In this document: piece by piece, positions 34,940-44,604 of the stretch | Numbering within the stretch: position 1 is the first letter of the stretch | Layout of the letters: each line of letters begins with the position of its first letter | DNA from: Kibdelosporangium sp. MJ126-NF4 | GTDB taxonomy: Bacteria > Actinomycetota > Actinomycetes > Mycobacteriales > Pseudonocardiaceae | Assembly (NCBI RefSeq): GCF_000826545.1 | Contig: NZ_CDME01000002.1 | Span: 1,559,187-1,623,186 of the forward strand | Direction of reading: 5' to 3' | DNA length: 64,000 nucleotides | Program-made: the position numbers and the translations under genes | Notes under the pieces: generated by a model | Database searches by the model: none | What the model was told of the DNA's origin: nothing | Seen by the model: only the letters and a program-made list of their open reading frames with translations

Positions 34940-37900
34940 TCATCGGTGGCGCCCGGCGCCGTTCGCGGGTCCACGGCCAGTAGCGGGTTTCCAGGGGCGA
35001 AGTGGACGGCCCGCAGACGAAGCGGCTCTCTTCCCATCCGGTTGCGGCTGCGTCGCGCGCTTCCCTGTCCTGAGCTCAGGGGTCGGTGGAGGCTGGTCGT
35101 TCGCACGCCGTTGATTCCCTGACGCGTACACGGCGGCGATCTCGCGGTCGTAGAAGGCTTTGGCGCTCCACCACGCCTGCTTGGCCTTCTGCTCGGTCTG
35201 CACGGCGGCGCCCTGTTTCGCCAGTGCCTCGGAGTAGCGCGTCAGTTCGCCGGTGTCCGATGTGGCGCTGAGCCGTGCCAGCGCGGTCTGCTTGGTGTAC
35301 GCGTCTTGCAGCCTGTGCAGCTCGGCTCTGGCGTTCGACAGCGCCTTGTACTGGTCGCGCATGGACGCCCCGGCGTTCGCCGACGCGGTGCGGGAGTTCT
35401 GGAATCTCCTGTCCGCGTCGGCGATCGTGGCCTGCTGCTCGTGGATACGCGCCGAGAGGTCCATGATCCGGCGCTCCCGCTTCACGCGCCGGTGCGCCTC
35501 TTTGCGCTCCTTGCTCGTGATCGCTCTCTCCAGCTCCCGGAGCTTGGCGTCCGCGCCGTTCCTCCGCTGTTCGGCATCCAGCCAGGCCTTGCCTTTGCCT
35601 GCGAGGTTTCTGGTGGCGTCGGCGAGCTTCGCGGGCAGCGACTCACCGGTGACCGCGGTGGCATCCGCGTCGCGCATCCGCACCGCGTACGCGTCGTGGA
35701 ACCGAACGTCCTTGTAGGTGGCCTCGTCCCTGCCGAACAAGGGCTTGGTGGCGTTCCGGACGACCACGCGGAAGTCCGCGCCAGCGAGCAGGACGCGGGT
35801 GAGCTTGTCGTCGTCGGAGACGACAGGTGGCCTCCGGGAGGCGACCTCCGACTCTCGGATGGTGTCGAGTCTCGTCGAGTCGGGACCGGTCAGCACGGTG
35901 TCCTGCCGGTATGTGGATGCGGACTTGTCGTCGAACGCCTCGCGGAGCTTGTTCGTTCCTCCGTCGCTGACGGTCTCGCCGCCCGCACCGAGTGGAACGG
36001 TCTGCAGCACCTCGACCTTGGTGCCTCCGGTGACCTTGACCTCCGACTTGTCGGTGGTCGCGTCGGACGAGGTCACCTCGATAGCGGCGCTGGCGCTGGC
36101 GAAGCGGGGCCTGCGCGGGATGCGCGCGTGCAGCTCGATCGTCCGGTCGAGGCCGGGGTCCAGCGAGACCTTGAAGGCGCCGTCCATGGCCGGGGGCAGT
36201 CCCGCGCGGACGCTCGACGGGACGAACTCGATCTTCAGTGATCGTTCGATCCTCGCCATCCGAGGGTCGGTCGCCGGGTTCTCGATGCCCAGTGACTCGA
36301 TCAGCGCCGCCTTGGCGGCGTCCCTGATGTGCTGGATGTCGCCGAAGAAGTGCTCGACCCAGAACCTGTCCCGCTGGGGCAGCTTCACGGTCGGACCGCC
36401 GTCCGTCTCGTCGCGCCATGTGCGCAGGTCCTCGTCCGAGAGCTCCGCGGTCCGCACCGGGGAGCCGGTCTCGACGGAGCCGAGCTGCCCGCCGAACTCC
36501 GGCGCGGGGAACGACTCCTCCGCGATCTTGTGGATCCTGACGTCCTCGGTCGTCGTCACCGACGCCAAGGTCCTGCCGTGGCGCATGAGCCTGAGCCGCA
36601 CGTCGAGCCTGCCGCGGTGCACGGCGACCGGTCCTTTGGTGAACGCGCTGGTCGAGTACTTCGCGGCCGACTCCGAGACTTTCGTCCGATCCCGCGTGCC
36701 GAAGCTGCCCTCGACGCCGAGACCGGCGCCGACCTGTCCGGTCGCCCGGCCGTCCTGCGACGGTTCGCCCGACTGCTCACGGATGGCCAACGTGTGCCGG
36801 GCGGACACGAACACGGTGAGCAGCGTGCGTGCCCGGCTCTTGATCTTCTTGGTGCCGAGCTCGGCCGTCACCGTCGCCTTGAGCTTGAGCAGGTTCTGGA
36901 CGGTGCCCCGCTGTGGCGCCTCGGTGAACGAGGCGTCCATGACGAGCTCGTAGGTCTCGCCGCCGTAGCGGCCCCCCAGCCGGATCGGCGTCATCGTTCC
37001 GCCGTTGATCAGGCTGTTGACCATCCGGCCCGATTCGCCGAGGAACCACTGGACGGTCTGGATGTTGCCGTCCTTGACGTTCAGCTCGCTCGTGGGCAGC
37101 AGGCGTTCCGCGAGCGCACGCCCGCCGCCGGGAGTGTCCGCGATCCGTTCGCGCAGATCCTCGACCTGCCAGGTCAGGTCGATCGGGTCGATGATCCCGC
37201 CAAGACCGATCGATGATCCGGCCGCCTCGCGCGGCCGCAGCGACGCGGGCGGCTCGATGCCGGGTTCATTGGTGTCCACGGCAGCGCTGTGCTCGGGTGT
37301 CTCGCCTTTCAGCTCGGCGAGTTGGTCCTCGGTCAGCCACACCAGCGCGGACTCCGGCAGGTCGACGACCTCGCCCGCGGCCTTCGGCGCGTCGTTCTTC
37401 GCCAGGCCGAAGCTGAGGTTGCCCTGGTAGCCCGCCTCCGCCACGACTGTGGCCTCGATGTCGACCCGAGCCAGCACCATCCGCTGGGGCAGGGTGCCGA
37501 CCACGAACTTCTCGGTGTTCTTGATGGACGCGGCGGCCGACTTGCCCCGGCTGACGCTGTAAGGGGACGCCACCACCACGAACACACCGCGCGCGCCGAC
37601 CTCGTTGGTGCTGTCCCCGGCGACCGCTGTGAACGGCTTCTGCGACAGGAGTGGCACCGCCACGACGTAGCCGCGGTACTGGTCGAGCGTGCCCGCACTG
37701 GCGTTCACCTTGCTCGAGCCCTCGATCTCACGAACGACCTGCTGGTACTCCTCGGCGGTCACCTGTCGCGCCGACAGCCTCGGCCTGAGCTGCACGCCCA
37801 CCGTCGCGCCCAGGTCCTCCCAGCGGCGACCGTGGTGCAGTTGGGCCGCGTTGACGATCGTGGTGCGATTGAACAGCCGCGGGTCACGCTTGAGCGACTC

Positions 37901-40666
37901 CGGTGACAGCCGCGAGTTGATCGCACGGGCGATGGCCTCGTTGCGGGCCCGCACGACCGGATCGTTGCCGGTGGCGGCGTCCAGCATGTCGAGTGTGGAC
38001 TGCTGGCCGCGCGGCGCGGCGGTCAACGTCACGATCTCGACGTCGTCGAACCCGCGCGACATAGCGGGCCGGTTCTGCAGTTCGAGCGGCCGCGGCGGGT
38101 TCGCCAGCCGCACCGTGGGTTTGGGCGTCGGGGCTTGCTGCTGGTCGACGGGCGCGCTCCAGTCGGTGAGCATGTTCTCCGGGACGAGCATGCGCAGGTC
38201 GAACTGCACGTCGTCCGGCGCGGTCAGGTGCTCGACCTGGGGAGCGTGCCTGCCCCGGCGACCGAAACTGATCTTGCGGATGGCCTCGCGGTGCCGCTGG
38301 CTGTAGTCGATCTCCGTGCTGACCGTCATGGTTGTGCGGAACTGCCGCACCTTGTGGTCGCCGAGCGTGCCGTCCTCGTTGAGGGTGTCACCGCGCTTGC
38401 GTTCGACGTTGCGCTTGCTGCCGAGTGTCAGTGTGGTGTCCCGCATCCAGGAGCGGGACCCGCGAAGCCCCAACAGCAGTACGCCGAACGGGCTGGTGGA
38501 CGGCAACGAGCCGAGCGGTCCGAGCAGACGGCCCTGCGGCCCGCCACCGACCTCGACCTCACGGCCGTTGCTCGTGTCGGCGGTCGTGGTGTCCTTGGAG
38601 CGCAGGATGCCGTGGATCTCCTTGGCAGTGAGCAGGTCGCCCTCCTCCACGGCGCTCGTCGTCCCGGTGAGCACGACCGTGACGGTGTGGTCGTGGAGCC
38701 AGCCCGCCTTCCTGAGCGGCAGGTGGAGCGACGTCTGGACCATCCGGTCACGCAGGTGGTTCAGCTCGGTCGGGGTGAGCGCGTCACTCAGGTCACGCCT
38801 GAGCCGCAGCGCCTCGGCGAGTTTTCCGGTGAGCTGGCCGTTGGGGGAACTGGAAGTGGTGAAGGGCCGCAGGAACCGGTGTTTGTTGCTCTTCCGGTCC
38901 TCCAGGTGCCGCAGGAACTTCGTCGTGTCGAGGTACCAGCCTTCCTCCTTCGGCAGCTGCGTCAGGATCGGCCCGAGCGCTTTGTCCAGCAGCTCACCGC
39001 TGGTGAACTCGTCCATGATGCCGAGCATGGCGTCGCCGTTCTCGAACTCACGGGGACCTCGCTTCGTGCGCCAGGCACGGATGTTGTCCGCCGGGTCCGC
39101 GTCCACCAGACCTGCCCGGCCCGCGTGCGGCTTGCCGGTCCAGTTCGTGGCGCCGACGTTGCCGTGGAACTTCCCCGGTGTCCTCCCTTTCGCACCGAGC
39201 TGCCGGAACTCGATGTCGTAGACCACGTCGTAGCGGACACCGTCACCGGTGATCTCCAGTGCCTGCTTGACGGCGTGCGACTGGTCCAGCTTCCGTCCCG
39301 CCTGGCGCTCGACGCTGGTGTTGGCCGCGACACCGCCCGCCGCGGTGAATCCGGGCTGGAAGTCCGCGCCGCCGCCGACGAAGGCGTTGAGCCCGTAGCG
39401 GCGCTTCACCCGGCTGTCGGAGAAGTGGCCGAAGTGGTCGTGCCGACGCCCGGTGATCGTCACACCGTCCCTGGTCTCGTTGACCTTCACCCAGCGCGGG
39501 ACTGCGCGCATCTGCACCTGCGTGGTGTGCTGCCGCCACTCGAACCCGCCGCGGTTCTTGCCTTTGAAGATCGGCGGGGAGTCGATCCAGCCGGACTCGG
39601 GATCCACCACCCACACCCCGTTCATGAGCGTCGGAGTCGCCGTCATCTCACGCAACCGCGCGGCGATGTTGCCCTCGCCGAAGAACTCGTTGATCACCTC
39701 GCGGCCCTGGGTACCGACTGCGGTGGCCGCCGCGTACCGCTTGCCCAGCTCCGCGATGACCTGCTCGGGCAGCGTCCGGCCCCGCGACGGACTCCGGTTG
39801 ATCACCACGGACTCCGGGACGAACTGCGTCGGCAGCGGCTGCGTGACTCTCCTGATGCCCCGTTTGTCGAGCCGCTTCTCCCACAGCGGCCGGACAATCC
39901 CCCTCCTGCTGCGCTGCTCCGCCGTGAGCACCCGCGCACCGGGGTTGTCGTCGGAGGCCAGATCGACCGGCACACTGAGCACGACGTTCGCGCGCTCGGT
40001 GGTCGTCGCGACGCCGTTGCTCTCCTCGTCGTAGAGGGTGAACGTCATGTCGAGTGGGAAGTCCACATCGTGCGGGTCGGAGAAGCTGATGGTGCTCGAG
40101 TCGGCGAGCTCCTGCTGCGCGTCGCCGCTGATCTCCTCGGTCGGCGACAGCGGGAAAGCCGGGATGGCCTGGACGACCACGCCGGGGAGGGTGGAGATCT
40201 GGAACATCGGCATGACGTTGGCCTGGCGCTTGCTCGACTCGGGGATCCCGGTCTTCATCTTGACCTTGGAGCGCTTGTCCAGCGTGTCGCCGCCCTTGCC
40301 CCTGACCTGGATGCCGTCATGGTTGAGCCTCGTGTGCACCCGCAGTTCGTAGTACCTGCCGTCGCCCTTGACGGAGATCAGGCCGCCCGCGTCGCCGACG
40401 GTGCCCTCCATCGAGTCCTTCAGGCCTTCGGCGGCCTCGTCGGCGCCTTCCCATTTCCTGACGGTAGGGGCCAACCGGCGCAGGATCCGCTCGATGTCCG
40501 TGGCGGGACCGTAGGTGTCCTCCCGCTGGGTCGCGGCTCCCAGCGACATGCTGTCCCGCATGTACTGCGGCAGCTTCTCCCGGATCTGGTCGGCCGTGCG
40601 CAGGGCGTCCTTCTCCGCACCGCCGGGCTGCTCGGACTCCACGGCGGCGTCTCCCGTCAACGTCAT
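34940..40666 (-). CDS. 1908-residue protein of unknown function, polymorphic-toxin-like scaffold
   Basis: One uninterrupted reading frame of about 5.7 kb. I place the start at ATG 40666 (MTLTGDAAVESEQPGGAEKD); the ribosome site is weak and a start 30 codons upstream is open. No signal peptide or transmembrane helix is evident, and no catalytic motif was recognised. Two broadly similar beta-rich units can be seen, near residues 90-560 (DGRYYELRVHTRLNHDGIQ ... KRSKVKMKTG ... VRYDVVYDIEFRQLG) and near 1230-1500 (GGRYGGETYELVMDASF ... TKKIKSRARTL ... GRLDVRLRLMRHGR). Residues about 1725-1860 are a charged predicted coiled coil (KLRELERAITSKERKEAHRR and beyond), and the tail is proline/arginine-rich. 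This layout recalls the very large repeat proteins near streptomycete toxin or contact systems, but that is inference. The leftward DUF6882 gene lies 162 bp upstream. Confidence 0.7.
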   Translation of the reverse strand: MTLTGDAAVESEQPGGAEKDALRTADQIREKLPQYMRDSMSLGAATQREDTYGPATDIERILRRLAPTVRKWEGADEAAEGLKDSMEGTVGDAGGLISVKGDGRYYELRVHTRLNHDGIQVRGKGGDTLDKRSKVKMKTGIPESSKRQANVMPMFQISTLPGVVVQAIPAFPLSPTEEISGDAQQELADSSTISFSDPHDVDFPLDMTFTLYDEESNGVATTTERANVVLSVPVDLASDDNPGARVLTAEQRSRRGIVRPLWEKRLDKRGIRRVTQPLPTQFVPESVVINRSPSRGRTLPEQVIAELGKRYAAATAVGTQGREVINEFFGEGNIAARLREMTATPTLMNGVWVVDPESGWIDSPPIFKGKNRGGFEWRQHTTQVQMRAVPRWVKVNETRDGVTITGRRHDHFGHFSDSRVKRRYGLNAFVGGGADFQPGFTAAGGVAANTSVERQAGRKLDQSHAVKQALEITGDGVRYDVVYDIEFRQLGAKGRTPGKFHGNVGATNWTGKPHAGRAGLVDADPADNIRAWRTKRGPREFENGDAMLGIMDEFTSGELLDKALGPILTQLPKEEGWYLDTTKFLRHLEDRKSNKHRFLRPFTTSSSPNGQLTGKLAEALRLRRDLSDALTPTELNHLRDRMVQTSLHLPLRKAGWLHDHTVTVVLTGTTSAVEEGDLLTAKEIHGILRSKDTTTADTSNGREVEVGGGPQGRLLGPLGSLPSTSPFGVLLLGLRGSRSWMRDTTLTLGSKRNVERKRGDTLNEDGTLGDHKVRQFRTTMTVSTEIDYSQRHREAIRKISFGRRGRHAPQVEHLTAPDDVQFDLRMLVPENMLTDWSAPVDQQQAPTPKPTVRLANPPRPLELQNRPAMSRGFDDVEIVTLTAAPRGQQSTLDMLDAATGNDPVVRARNEAIARAINSRLSPESLKRDPRLFNRTTIVNAAQLHHGRRWEDLGATVGVQLRPRLSARQVTAEEYQQVVREIEGSSKVNASAGTLDQYRGYVVAVPLLSQKPFTAVAGDSTNEVGARGVFVVVASPYSVSRGKSAAASIKNTEKFVVGTLPQRMVLARVDIEATVVAEAGYQGNLSFGLAKNDAPKAAGEVVDLPESALVWLTEDQLAELKGETPEHSAAVDTNEPGIEPPASLRPREAAGSSIGLGGIIDPIDLTWQVEDLRERIADTPGGGRALAERLLPTSELNVKDGNIQTVQWFLGESGRMVNSLINGGTMTPIRLGGRYGGETYELVMDASFTEAPQRGTVQNLLKLKATVTAELGTKKIKSRARTLLTVFVSARHTLAIREQSGEPSQDGRATGQVGAGLGVEGSFGTRDRTKVSESAAKYSTSAFTKGPVAVHRGRLDVRLRLMRHGRTLASVTTTEDVRIHKIAEESFPAPEFGGQLGSVETGSPVRTAELSDEDLRTWRDETDGGPTVKLPQRDRFWVEHFFGDIQHIRDAAKAALIESLGIENPATDPRMARIERSLKIEFVPSSVRAGLPPAMDGAFKVSLDPGLDRTIELHARIPRRPRFASASAAIEVTSSDATTDKSEVKVTGGTKVEVLQTVPLGAGGETVSDGGTNKLREAFDDKSASTYRQDTVLTGPDSTRLDTIRESEVASRRPPVVSDDDKLTRVLLAGADFRVVVRNATKPLFGRDEATYKDVRFHDAYAVRMRDADATAVTGESLPAKLADATRNLAGKGKAWLDAEQRRNGADAKLRELERAITSKERKEAHRRVKRERRIMDLSARIHEQQATIADADRRFQNSRTASANAGASMRDQYKALSNARAELHRLQDAYTKQTALARLSATSDTGELTRYSEALAKQGAAVQTEQKAKQAWWSAKAFYDREIAAVYASGNQRRANDQPPPTPELRTGKRATQPQPDGKRAASSAGRPLRPWKPATGRGPANGAGRHR

Positions 40667-40828
40667 CCGCCAAACATCGTTTCCCCAGGTAATGGTGCTA
40701 CCAGCCAGGCGGGCGCGACACGGGAGACGCACAACATTGCCCTCACAGGGCAACACTGGTGCCCGCTTGTCCCTGTTCGGTCACGCCCCCGCGTGGATGT
40801 GGGCTGCCCACAGCGAGGGCATGGTCTC

Positions 40829-41545
40829 CTATCGGGTGTCGGGCGTCCCATTGTGAATGCTCATGGCGACATGCTGGTTCTTTTCGTTGAAACGGATGTC
40901 AGCGGTGACAGCGGGGCTGCTGATGCGCGTGACCCGTTCGCTGTGGGCGACGCCGAATCCGCGGCGCTGAGCGTAGGAGACGATGCCACGGCGCTGGTCG
41001 TAGAACGTCAACTCGGCGAGGCCCTGCCGCAGGACGCGGCTCACGCGCAGGAACTCCGGTTCGTGCAGGCGGAAGTCGGGATGGTCGAGCAGGAAACCGG
41101 CGCGCGTGCCCCCGCCGACCGGGCCCTGGTATCCGGTGAACCGCCCAGTGGCAGCCTTCGCCGCCTCCATCATGAGCGACGCGACCACCGCGGGGTCGGT
41201 CGGCGAACCGGGCAGGTCGGCGAACGGCACCTCGGCGTTGGCCAACTCGGGGATACCGTGCTGCTCACCGAACCGCTTGGCCTCGTTCGCGGCGAGCAGG
41301 ACGTCGTCCCGGTATCCCGACGGGTTCGCCCACGCCCACAGCCACGACTGCGGCCCAGGCGCGGCACTGCCGAGCAACTGGACGTCGGTACACGTCACCG
41401 TGGTGCCGTCATCCCTGGTCAGGTCGAACCGCGGCTCGGCGAGGTCCATCTTCCACGCGGCGAGGCCGACCACGTCGAACAGGCGGAGCTGGTACTCCAG
41501 TGACAGCAGTGCGGCGTCGTCCTGGAGGGTGGTGAAGTCGATCAC
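40829..41545 (-). CDS. DUF6882 family protein
   Basis: 238 residues. I start it at GTG 41545 (VIDFTTLQDDAALLSLEYQL), which matches the normal opening of DUF6882 proteins; the longer frame upstream overlaps trpF's 3' end. Family marks are LLGSAAPGPQSWLWAWANPS and a conserved GYQGPVGGGTRAGFLLDHPD segment. DUF6882 proteins are widespread and uncharacterised; several lie next to large toxin-like genes, which fits this location upstream of the 1908-aa gene. It could be an accessory or immunity-type protein, but nothing in the sequence proves it. Confidence 0.72.
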   Translation of the reverse strand: MIDFTTLQDDAALLSLEYQLRLFDVVGLAAWKMDLAEPRFDLTRDDGTTVTCTDVQLLGSAAPGPQSWLWAWANPSGYRDDVLLAANEAKRFGEQHGIPELANAEVPFADLPGSPTDPAVVASLMMEAAKAATGRFTGYQGPVGGGTRAGFLLDHPDFRLHEPEFLRVSRVLRQGLAELTFYDQRRGIVSYAQRRGFGVAHSERVTRISSPAVTADIRFNEKNQHVAMSIHNGTPDTR

Positions 41546-41598
41546 CGCGCCACCGTACGGGATGCTGGGAGCCTTCCCTGCCGGTTTGCCGAAACTAC

Positions 41599-42201
41599 CT
41601 AGGCGGCGGCCCTGGCCGTCCGGACGAAGGAGCGGATCAGCTCGTGGTCCTTCACACCACGGCTCGACTCGACGCCGCTGGAGACGTCCACGCCCCACGG
41701 GCGGGCCGTCTCGATCGCCGTGGTGACGTTCGCCGGGGCCAGCCCGCCTGCCAGCAGCCAGGTGCCGCTCGGCCTCGACTGGGCGAGCACTGAGAGGTCC
41801 CAGCGCTCCCCTGACCCGGCGACCGGGGAGTCGAGCAGCAGCATGTCCTCGCCGTACGCGCCGACGGTGACATCCGTGTCCTCGGTCAGCGCGGTCGCCC
41901 GGATCAGCCGGAACGGCCCACCGAGCAGTTCCTTGAACGCCTCAGCCGGGTAGTCGCCGTGCAGCTGCACCGCGCCGACTCCCGCCTCGCCCGCGATGCG
42001 CCCGGCCTCCGCCGCCGGGATGCCCGCGAACACGCCGACCGTGAGCACGGTGTCCGGCACGTCGGCGATCAGGCCCCGGACTGTCTCGGCGTCGACCTGG
42101 CGGGCGCTCTTGGTGAACACGAACCCGACAGCGTCGGCCCCAGCGGTCACCGAGACCTCGACGTCCGCCTGCGTACGCAGTCCACACACCTTCACAAACA
42201 C
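41599..42201 (-). CDS. trpF: Phosphoribosylanthranilate isomerase
   Basis: 200-residue TIM-barrel enzyme converting phosphoribosylanthranilate to CdRP in tryptophan synthesis. Motifs are VKVCGLRTQADVEVSVTAGA, GAVQLHGDYP, LLLDSPVAGSGERWDLSVL, LAGGLAPANV and WGVDVSSGVESSRGVKDHE; the N-terminal cysteine (VCGLR) is the catalytic base in known TrpF. The start is GTG 42201. It stands apart from other trp genes and is preceded on the same strand by an MFS gene ending 16 bp away. Actinobacteria often lack trpF because PriA covers the reaction, so an isolated trpF can indicate a specialised-metabolism or acquired copy. Confidence 0.93.
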   Translation of the reverse strand: MFVKVCGLRTQADVEVSVTAGADAVGFVFTKSARQVDAETVRGLIADVPDTVLTVGVFAGIPAAEAGRIAGEAGVGAVQLHGDYPAEAFKELLGGPFRLIRATALTEDTDVTVGAYGEDMLLLDSPVAGSGERWDLSVLAQSRPSGTWLLAGGLAPANVTTAIETARPWGVDVSSGVESSRGVKDHELIRSFVRTARAAA

Positions 42202-42217
42202 GCTGTGAACAATACAG

Positions 42218-43441
42218 TCACGACCGGTGTTGACGCATCGCGCTGATCAGCACGGGCAGCGCGGCGACGAGCACGACCGCGCGCACAGCCGCGGCGAGTT
42301 GGTACGGGACACGCAGTCCGAGCTCATAGGCAACCAGGCCACTGGCCAGCGTGCCGAACGGAATCAAACCCCAGGCGAGCATGCGGTAGACGCTGTTGAC
42401 ACGGCCCCGCATCGTGGCGGGAACCATCTGCTGCCGCAAAGTGACCGAGACGACGTTGAACAGTGTCGTGCCGAAACCGCTGATGGCCAGGCAAATCCCG
42501 AGCGCGACGGGGTTCGGTGCCCAGCCCGCCCCGGCATAGGCCAGGACACCGATCACCAGTGGACCCACCAGGCCGGTGGCCGCGCCGACACGCCGCACTA
42601 GCCGCGTGTTGACCAGGCCGCCGACGATGCCACCGAGCGCCGCCAGCGCGAGAACCAGCCCGAAGGCCGAGACTCCGACACCGAGTTCCCGTGTCACGAG
42701 CAGGACGAGCGTCGCGTTCGCCAGTTGCCAGCAGAAAGTGTTGACCGCGACGAGCATCGCAAGTGTCCGCAACAGACGGTGCCGCGCGAGCCAGCGAATG
42801 CCGCTGGCGATGGCTGCACGCATCGGCAGTTGCTCGAATTGCTGATGACCGCCCTTCGGCAGGGTCGCCAACAAGGACGCGGACACCACGAACGACAGCG
42901 CCTCGACGCCGAACGGGAGCGCGGCCGACACGGCGAACAGCGCGCTGCCGAGGGGAGGGCCCGCGAACTGGTAGCCGACCGTGAGCGCGACTTGCTGGTT
43001 GCCGTTGGCGCGGTGCAGCAGCCGATCGGGGACCATGTCCGGAAGCACGGCCTGTGCCGCGTTGCCGAACACAACGTCACACGCGCCCAGGACGAACGCC
43101 AGGATCGCCAGGGTGATGATGTCGACGCGGCCGAGCACCACGAGAACAGTGGTCGTGGTGACGGTCGCCGCCGCCACGAGCTGCGCGCGCCACATCAACG
43201 TGACCCGGTTGTACCGGTCCACGATCGTCCCGGCCGGGAGCGACAGCAGCAGCCAGGGCAAGTAGGCCGCGGTGGACACGACTGTGAGCAACCGCGGGTC
43301 CGGAGTGATCGCGGCGGCCAGCAGCGGCACGGCCGCGACGTAGGCGCCCTTGCCGACGTGGTCAATCCCCGATGCCAGCCAGAATCGCCAGAAAGCACGG
43401 GACAAACGGGAATCTTCGGCTGTCAGTGACACGGCGGACAT
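42218..43441 (-). CDS. MFS exporter, EntS/DHA3-like
   Basis: 407 residues with about 12 membrane helices. RAFWRFWLASGIDHVGKGAY, then the A-motif region LPAGTIVDRYNRVTLMWRAQ, resemble the DHA3/enterobactin-exporter-like branch (Pfam MFS_3). It is divergent from the ArsR-type regulator at 43497, with an inverted repeat between the starts, so it is probably repressed by it. It may be co-transcribed with trpF downstream. Substrate unknown; drug or metabolite export is most likely. Confidence 0.85.
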   Translation of the reverse strand: MSAVSLTAEDSRLSRAFWRFWLASGIDHVGKGAYVAAVPLLAAAITPDPRLLTVVSTAAYLPWLLLSLPAGTIVDRYNRVTLMWRAQLVAAATVTTTTVLVVLGRVDIITLAILAFVLGACDVVFGNAAQAVLPDMVPDRLLHRANGNQQVALTVGYQFAGPPLGSALFAVSAALPFGVEALSFVVSASLLATLPKGGHQQFEQLPMRAAIASGIRWLARHRLLRTLAMLVAVNTFCWQLANATLVLLVTRELGVGVSAFGLVLALAALGGIVGGLVNTRLVRRVGAATGLVGPLVIGVLAYAGAGWAPNPVALGICLAISGFGTTLFNVVSVTLRQQMVPATMRGRVNSVYRMLAWGLIPFGTLASGLVAYELGLRVPYQLAAAVRAVVLVAALPVLISAMRQHRS

Positions 43442-43471
43442 CGTCCGACGTCCGCCGCCGACGGGACATCA

Positions 43472-43488
43472 TTTAGCTCAACGCTAAA
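43472..43488. promoter_or_regulatory. ArsR-type operator TTTAGC-N5-GCTAAA
   Basis: Perfect 6-bp inverted repeat TTTAGC (43472-43477) and GCTAAA (43483-43488) in the 55-bp divergent region. It lies 8 bp before the regulator start and is the only AT-rich symmetry there. Likely bound by the regulator encoded at 43497. Confidence 0.6.
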
Positions 43489-43496
43489 GTCGATCA

Positions 43497-44486
43497 ATGG
43501 CACTCACTGTCGACCTCGGAGTGACGGAGCTGGCGGCGACCCGGTTCGCGATCTCGCCGCTGACCGAAACGGTGGCGTGCCTGCGGCAGTTGGGCGGGCG
43601 GGAGGTCAACGCGGCGAACCTGCGCTGGCTCCGTTGGGCCGAGGAGGAACTCGCGGCCCGGCCACTCGACCTGTCCCACACCGCGCCCCTCCTGACGTCC
43701 GCTCGGACCGCCTGGCCGGAGTTTCTCGCCCCGGCACCGCGAGGCGCCTCAGCCTCGATCGACGACGACCTCGACGCGCTGCTCGCCACCTCGACACGGA
43801 ACGTGCGCTCAAGCCTCGCCCGCGTCTTCGGCGACCACCCGCCGCCCACGGTCGCCGAACTGGCCGCCCGGCCCACGGCCGGACTGCGCACGATCGCGTC
43901 CGAGCTCCGCGAAGCACACGACCGCCTGGTGGCGCCGCACTGGGCACGAATCCGCGCTGTGCTGGAGGCCGACGTCATGCACCGGGCCAGACACCTGGTG
44001 ATTGGCGGAGCGGAGCGGCTGTTCGGCGATCTCCACCCCGACCTGTACTGGCAGGACGGCAGGCTGACGGCGGCACGCGGGCGTGGGTACGTCGATCACG
44101 TGGTGAACCTGGGGCCGGGCGGTCTGGTGCTCATGCCCGTGGTGCTCGGCGCCGCACACGTCATGATCAAGAAACACACGTCCACGCAGACCACTGTGCG
44201 ATATCCGGCGCGCGGCGCGGGTGCGCTGTGGATCGCGGGCACACGGCGTCCGGCGCGGAACGTGGTCCGGCTCCTCGGCCGGGCGCGAGCCGACATCCTG
44301 CAGGCGCTGTGCTCGCCCGCCACCACGACCGACCTCGCACGCGCGCTGGACGTGACGCCCAGCGCGGTCTCCCAGCATCTGGCCGTTCTGCGGGACAACG
44401 GACTTGTCGCACGTGAACGGTCCGGCCGTCACGTCCTGTACCTGACCACCGAACTCGGCTCGAACCTGCTCGGGTCGTCCACCTGA
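43497..44486 (+). CDS. ArsR-type winged-helix regulator with DUF5937-like N-terminus
   Basis: 329 residues, same family and layout as the gene at 10122. The opening VDLGVTELAATRFAISPLTE is typical of the DUF5937 region. The C-terminal winged helix (about 265-325) contains LQALCSPATTTDLARALDVT, then PSAVSQHLAVLRDNGLVARE, and RSGRHVLYLTTEL. It starts at ATG 43497 and is divergent from the MFS exporter with the operator between, so derepression of the exporter by a ligand is the simplest model. Confidence 0.85.
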   Translation: MALTVDLGVTELAATRFAISPLTETVACLRQLGGREVNAANLRWLRWAEEELAARPLDLSHTAPLLTSARTAWPEFLAPAPRGASASIDDDLDALLATSTRNVRSSLARVFGDHPPPTVAELAARPTAGLRTIASELREAHDRLVAPHWARIRAVLEADVMHRARHLVIGGAERLFGDLHPDLYWQDGRLTAARGRGYVDHVVNLGPGGLVLMPVVLGAAHVMIKKHTSTQTTVRYPARGAGALWIAGTRRPARNVVRLLGRARADILQALCSPATTTDLARALDVTPSAVSQHLAVLRDNGLVARERSGRHVLYLTTELGSNLLGSST

Positions 44487-44604
44487 ACGTCCTGTCGGAA
44501 AACAACTCCCGGATTGCCGAACTTCCCGATCTGCCGCATGCAGCGAGAAGCACTCGGCGCGGTCCCAAGATTATGTTCGCTGGTGAGCATCCTGGGAGGC
44601 TGGC

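Noticed and set aside
38135..41503. 1122-aa plus-strand open frame opposite the 1908-aa gene
   Set aside because: High-GC shadow frame; its codon pattern is complementary to a coherent protein on the minus strand, and it has no domains.
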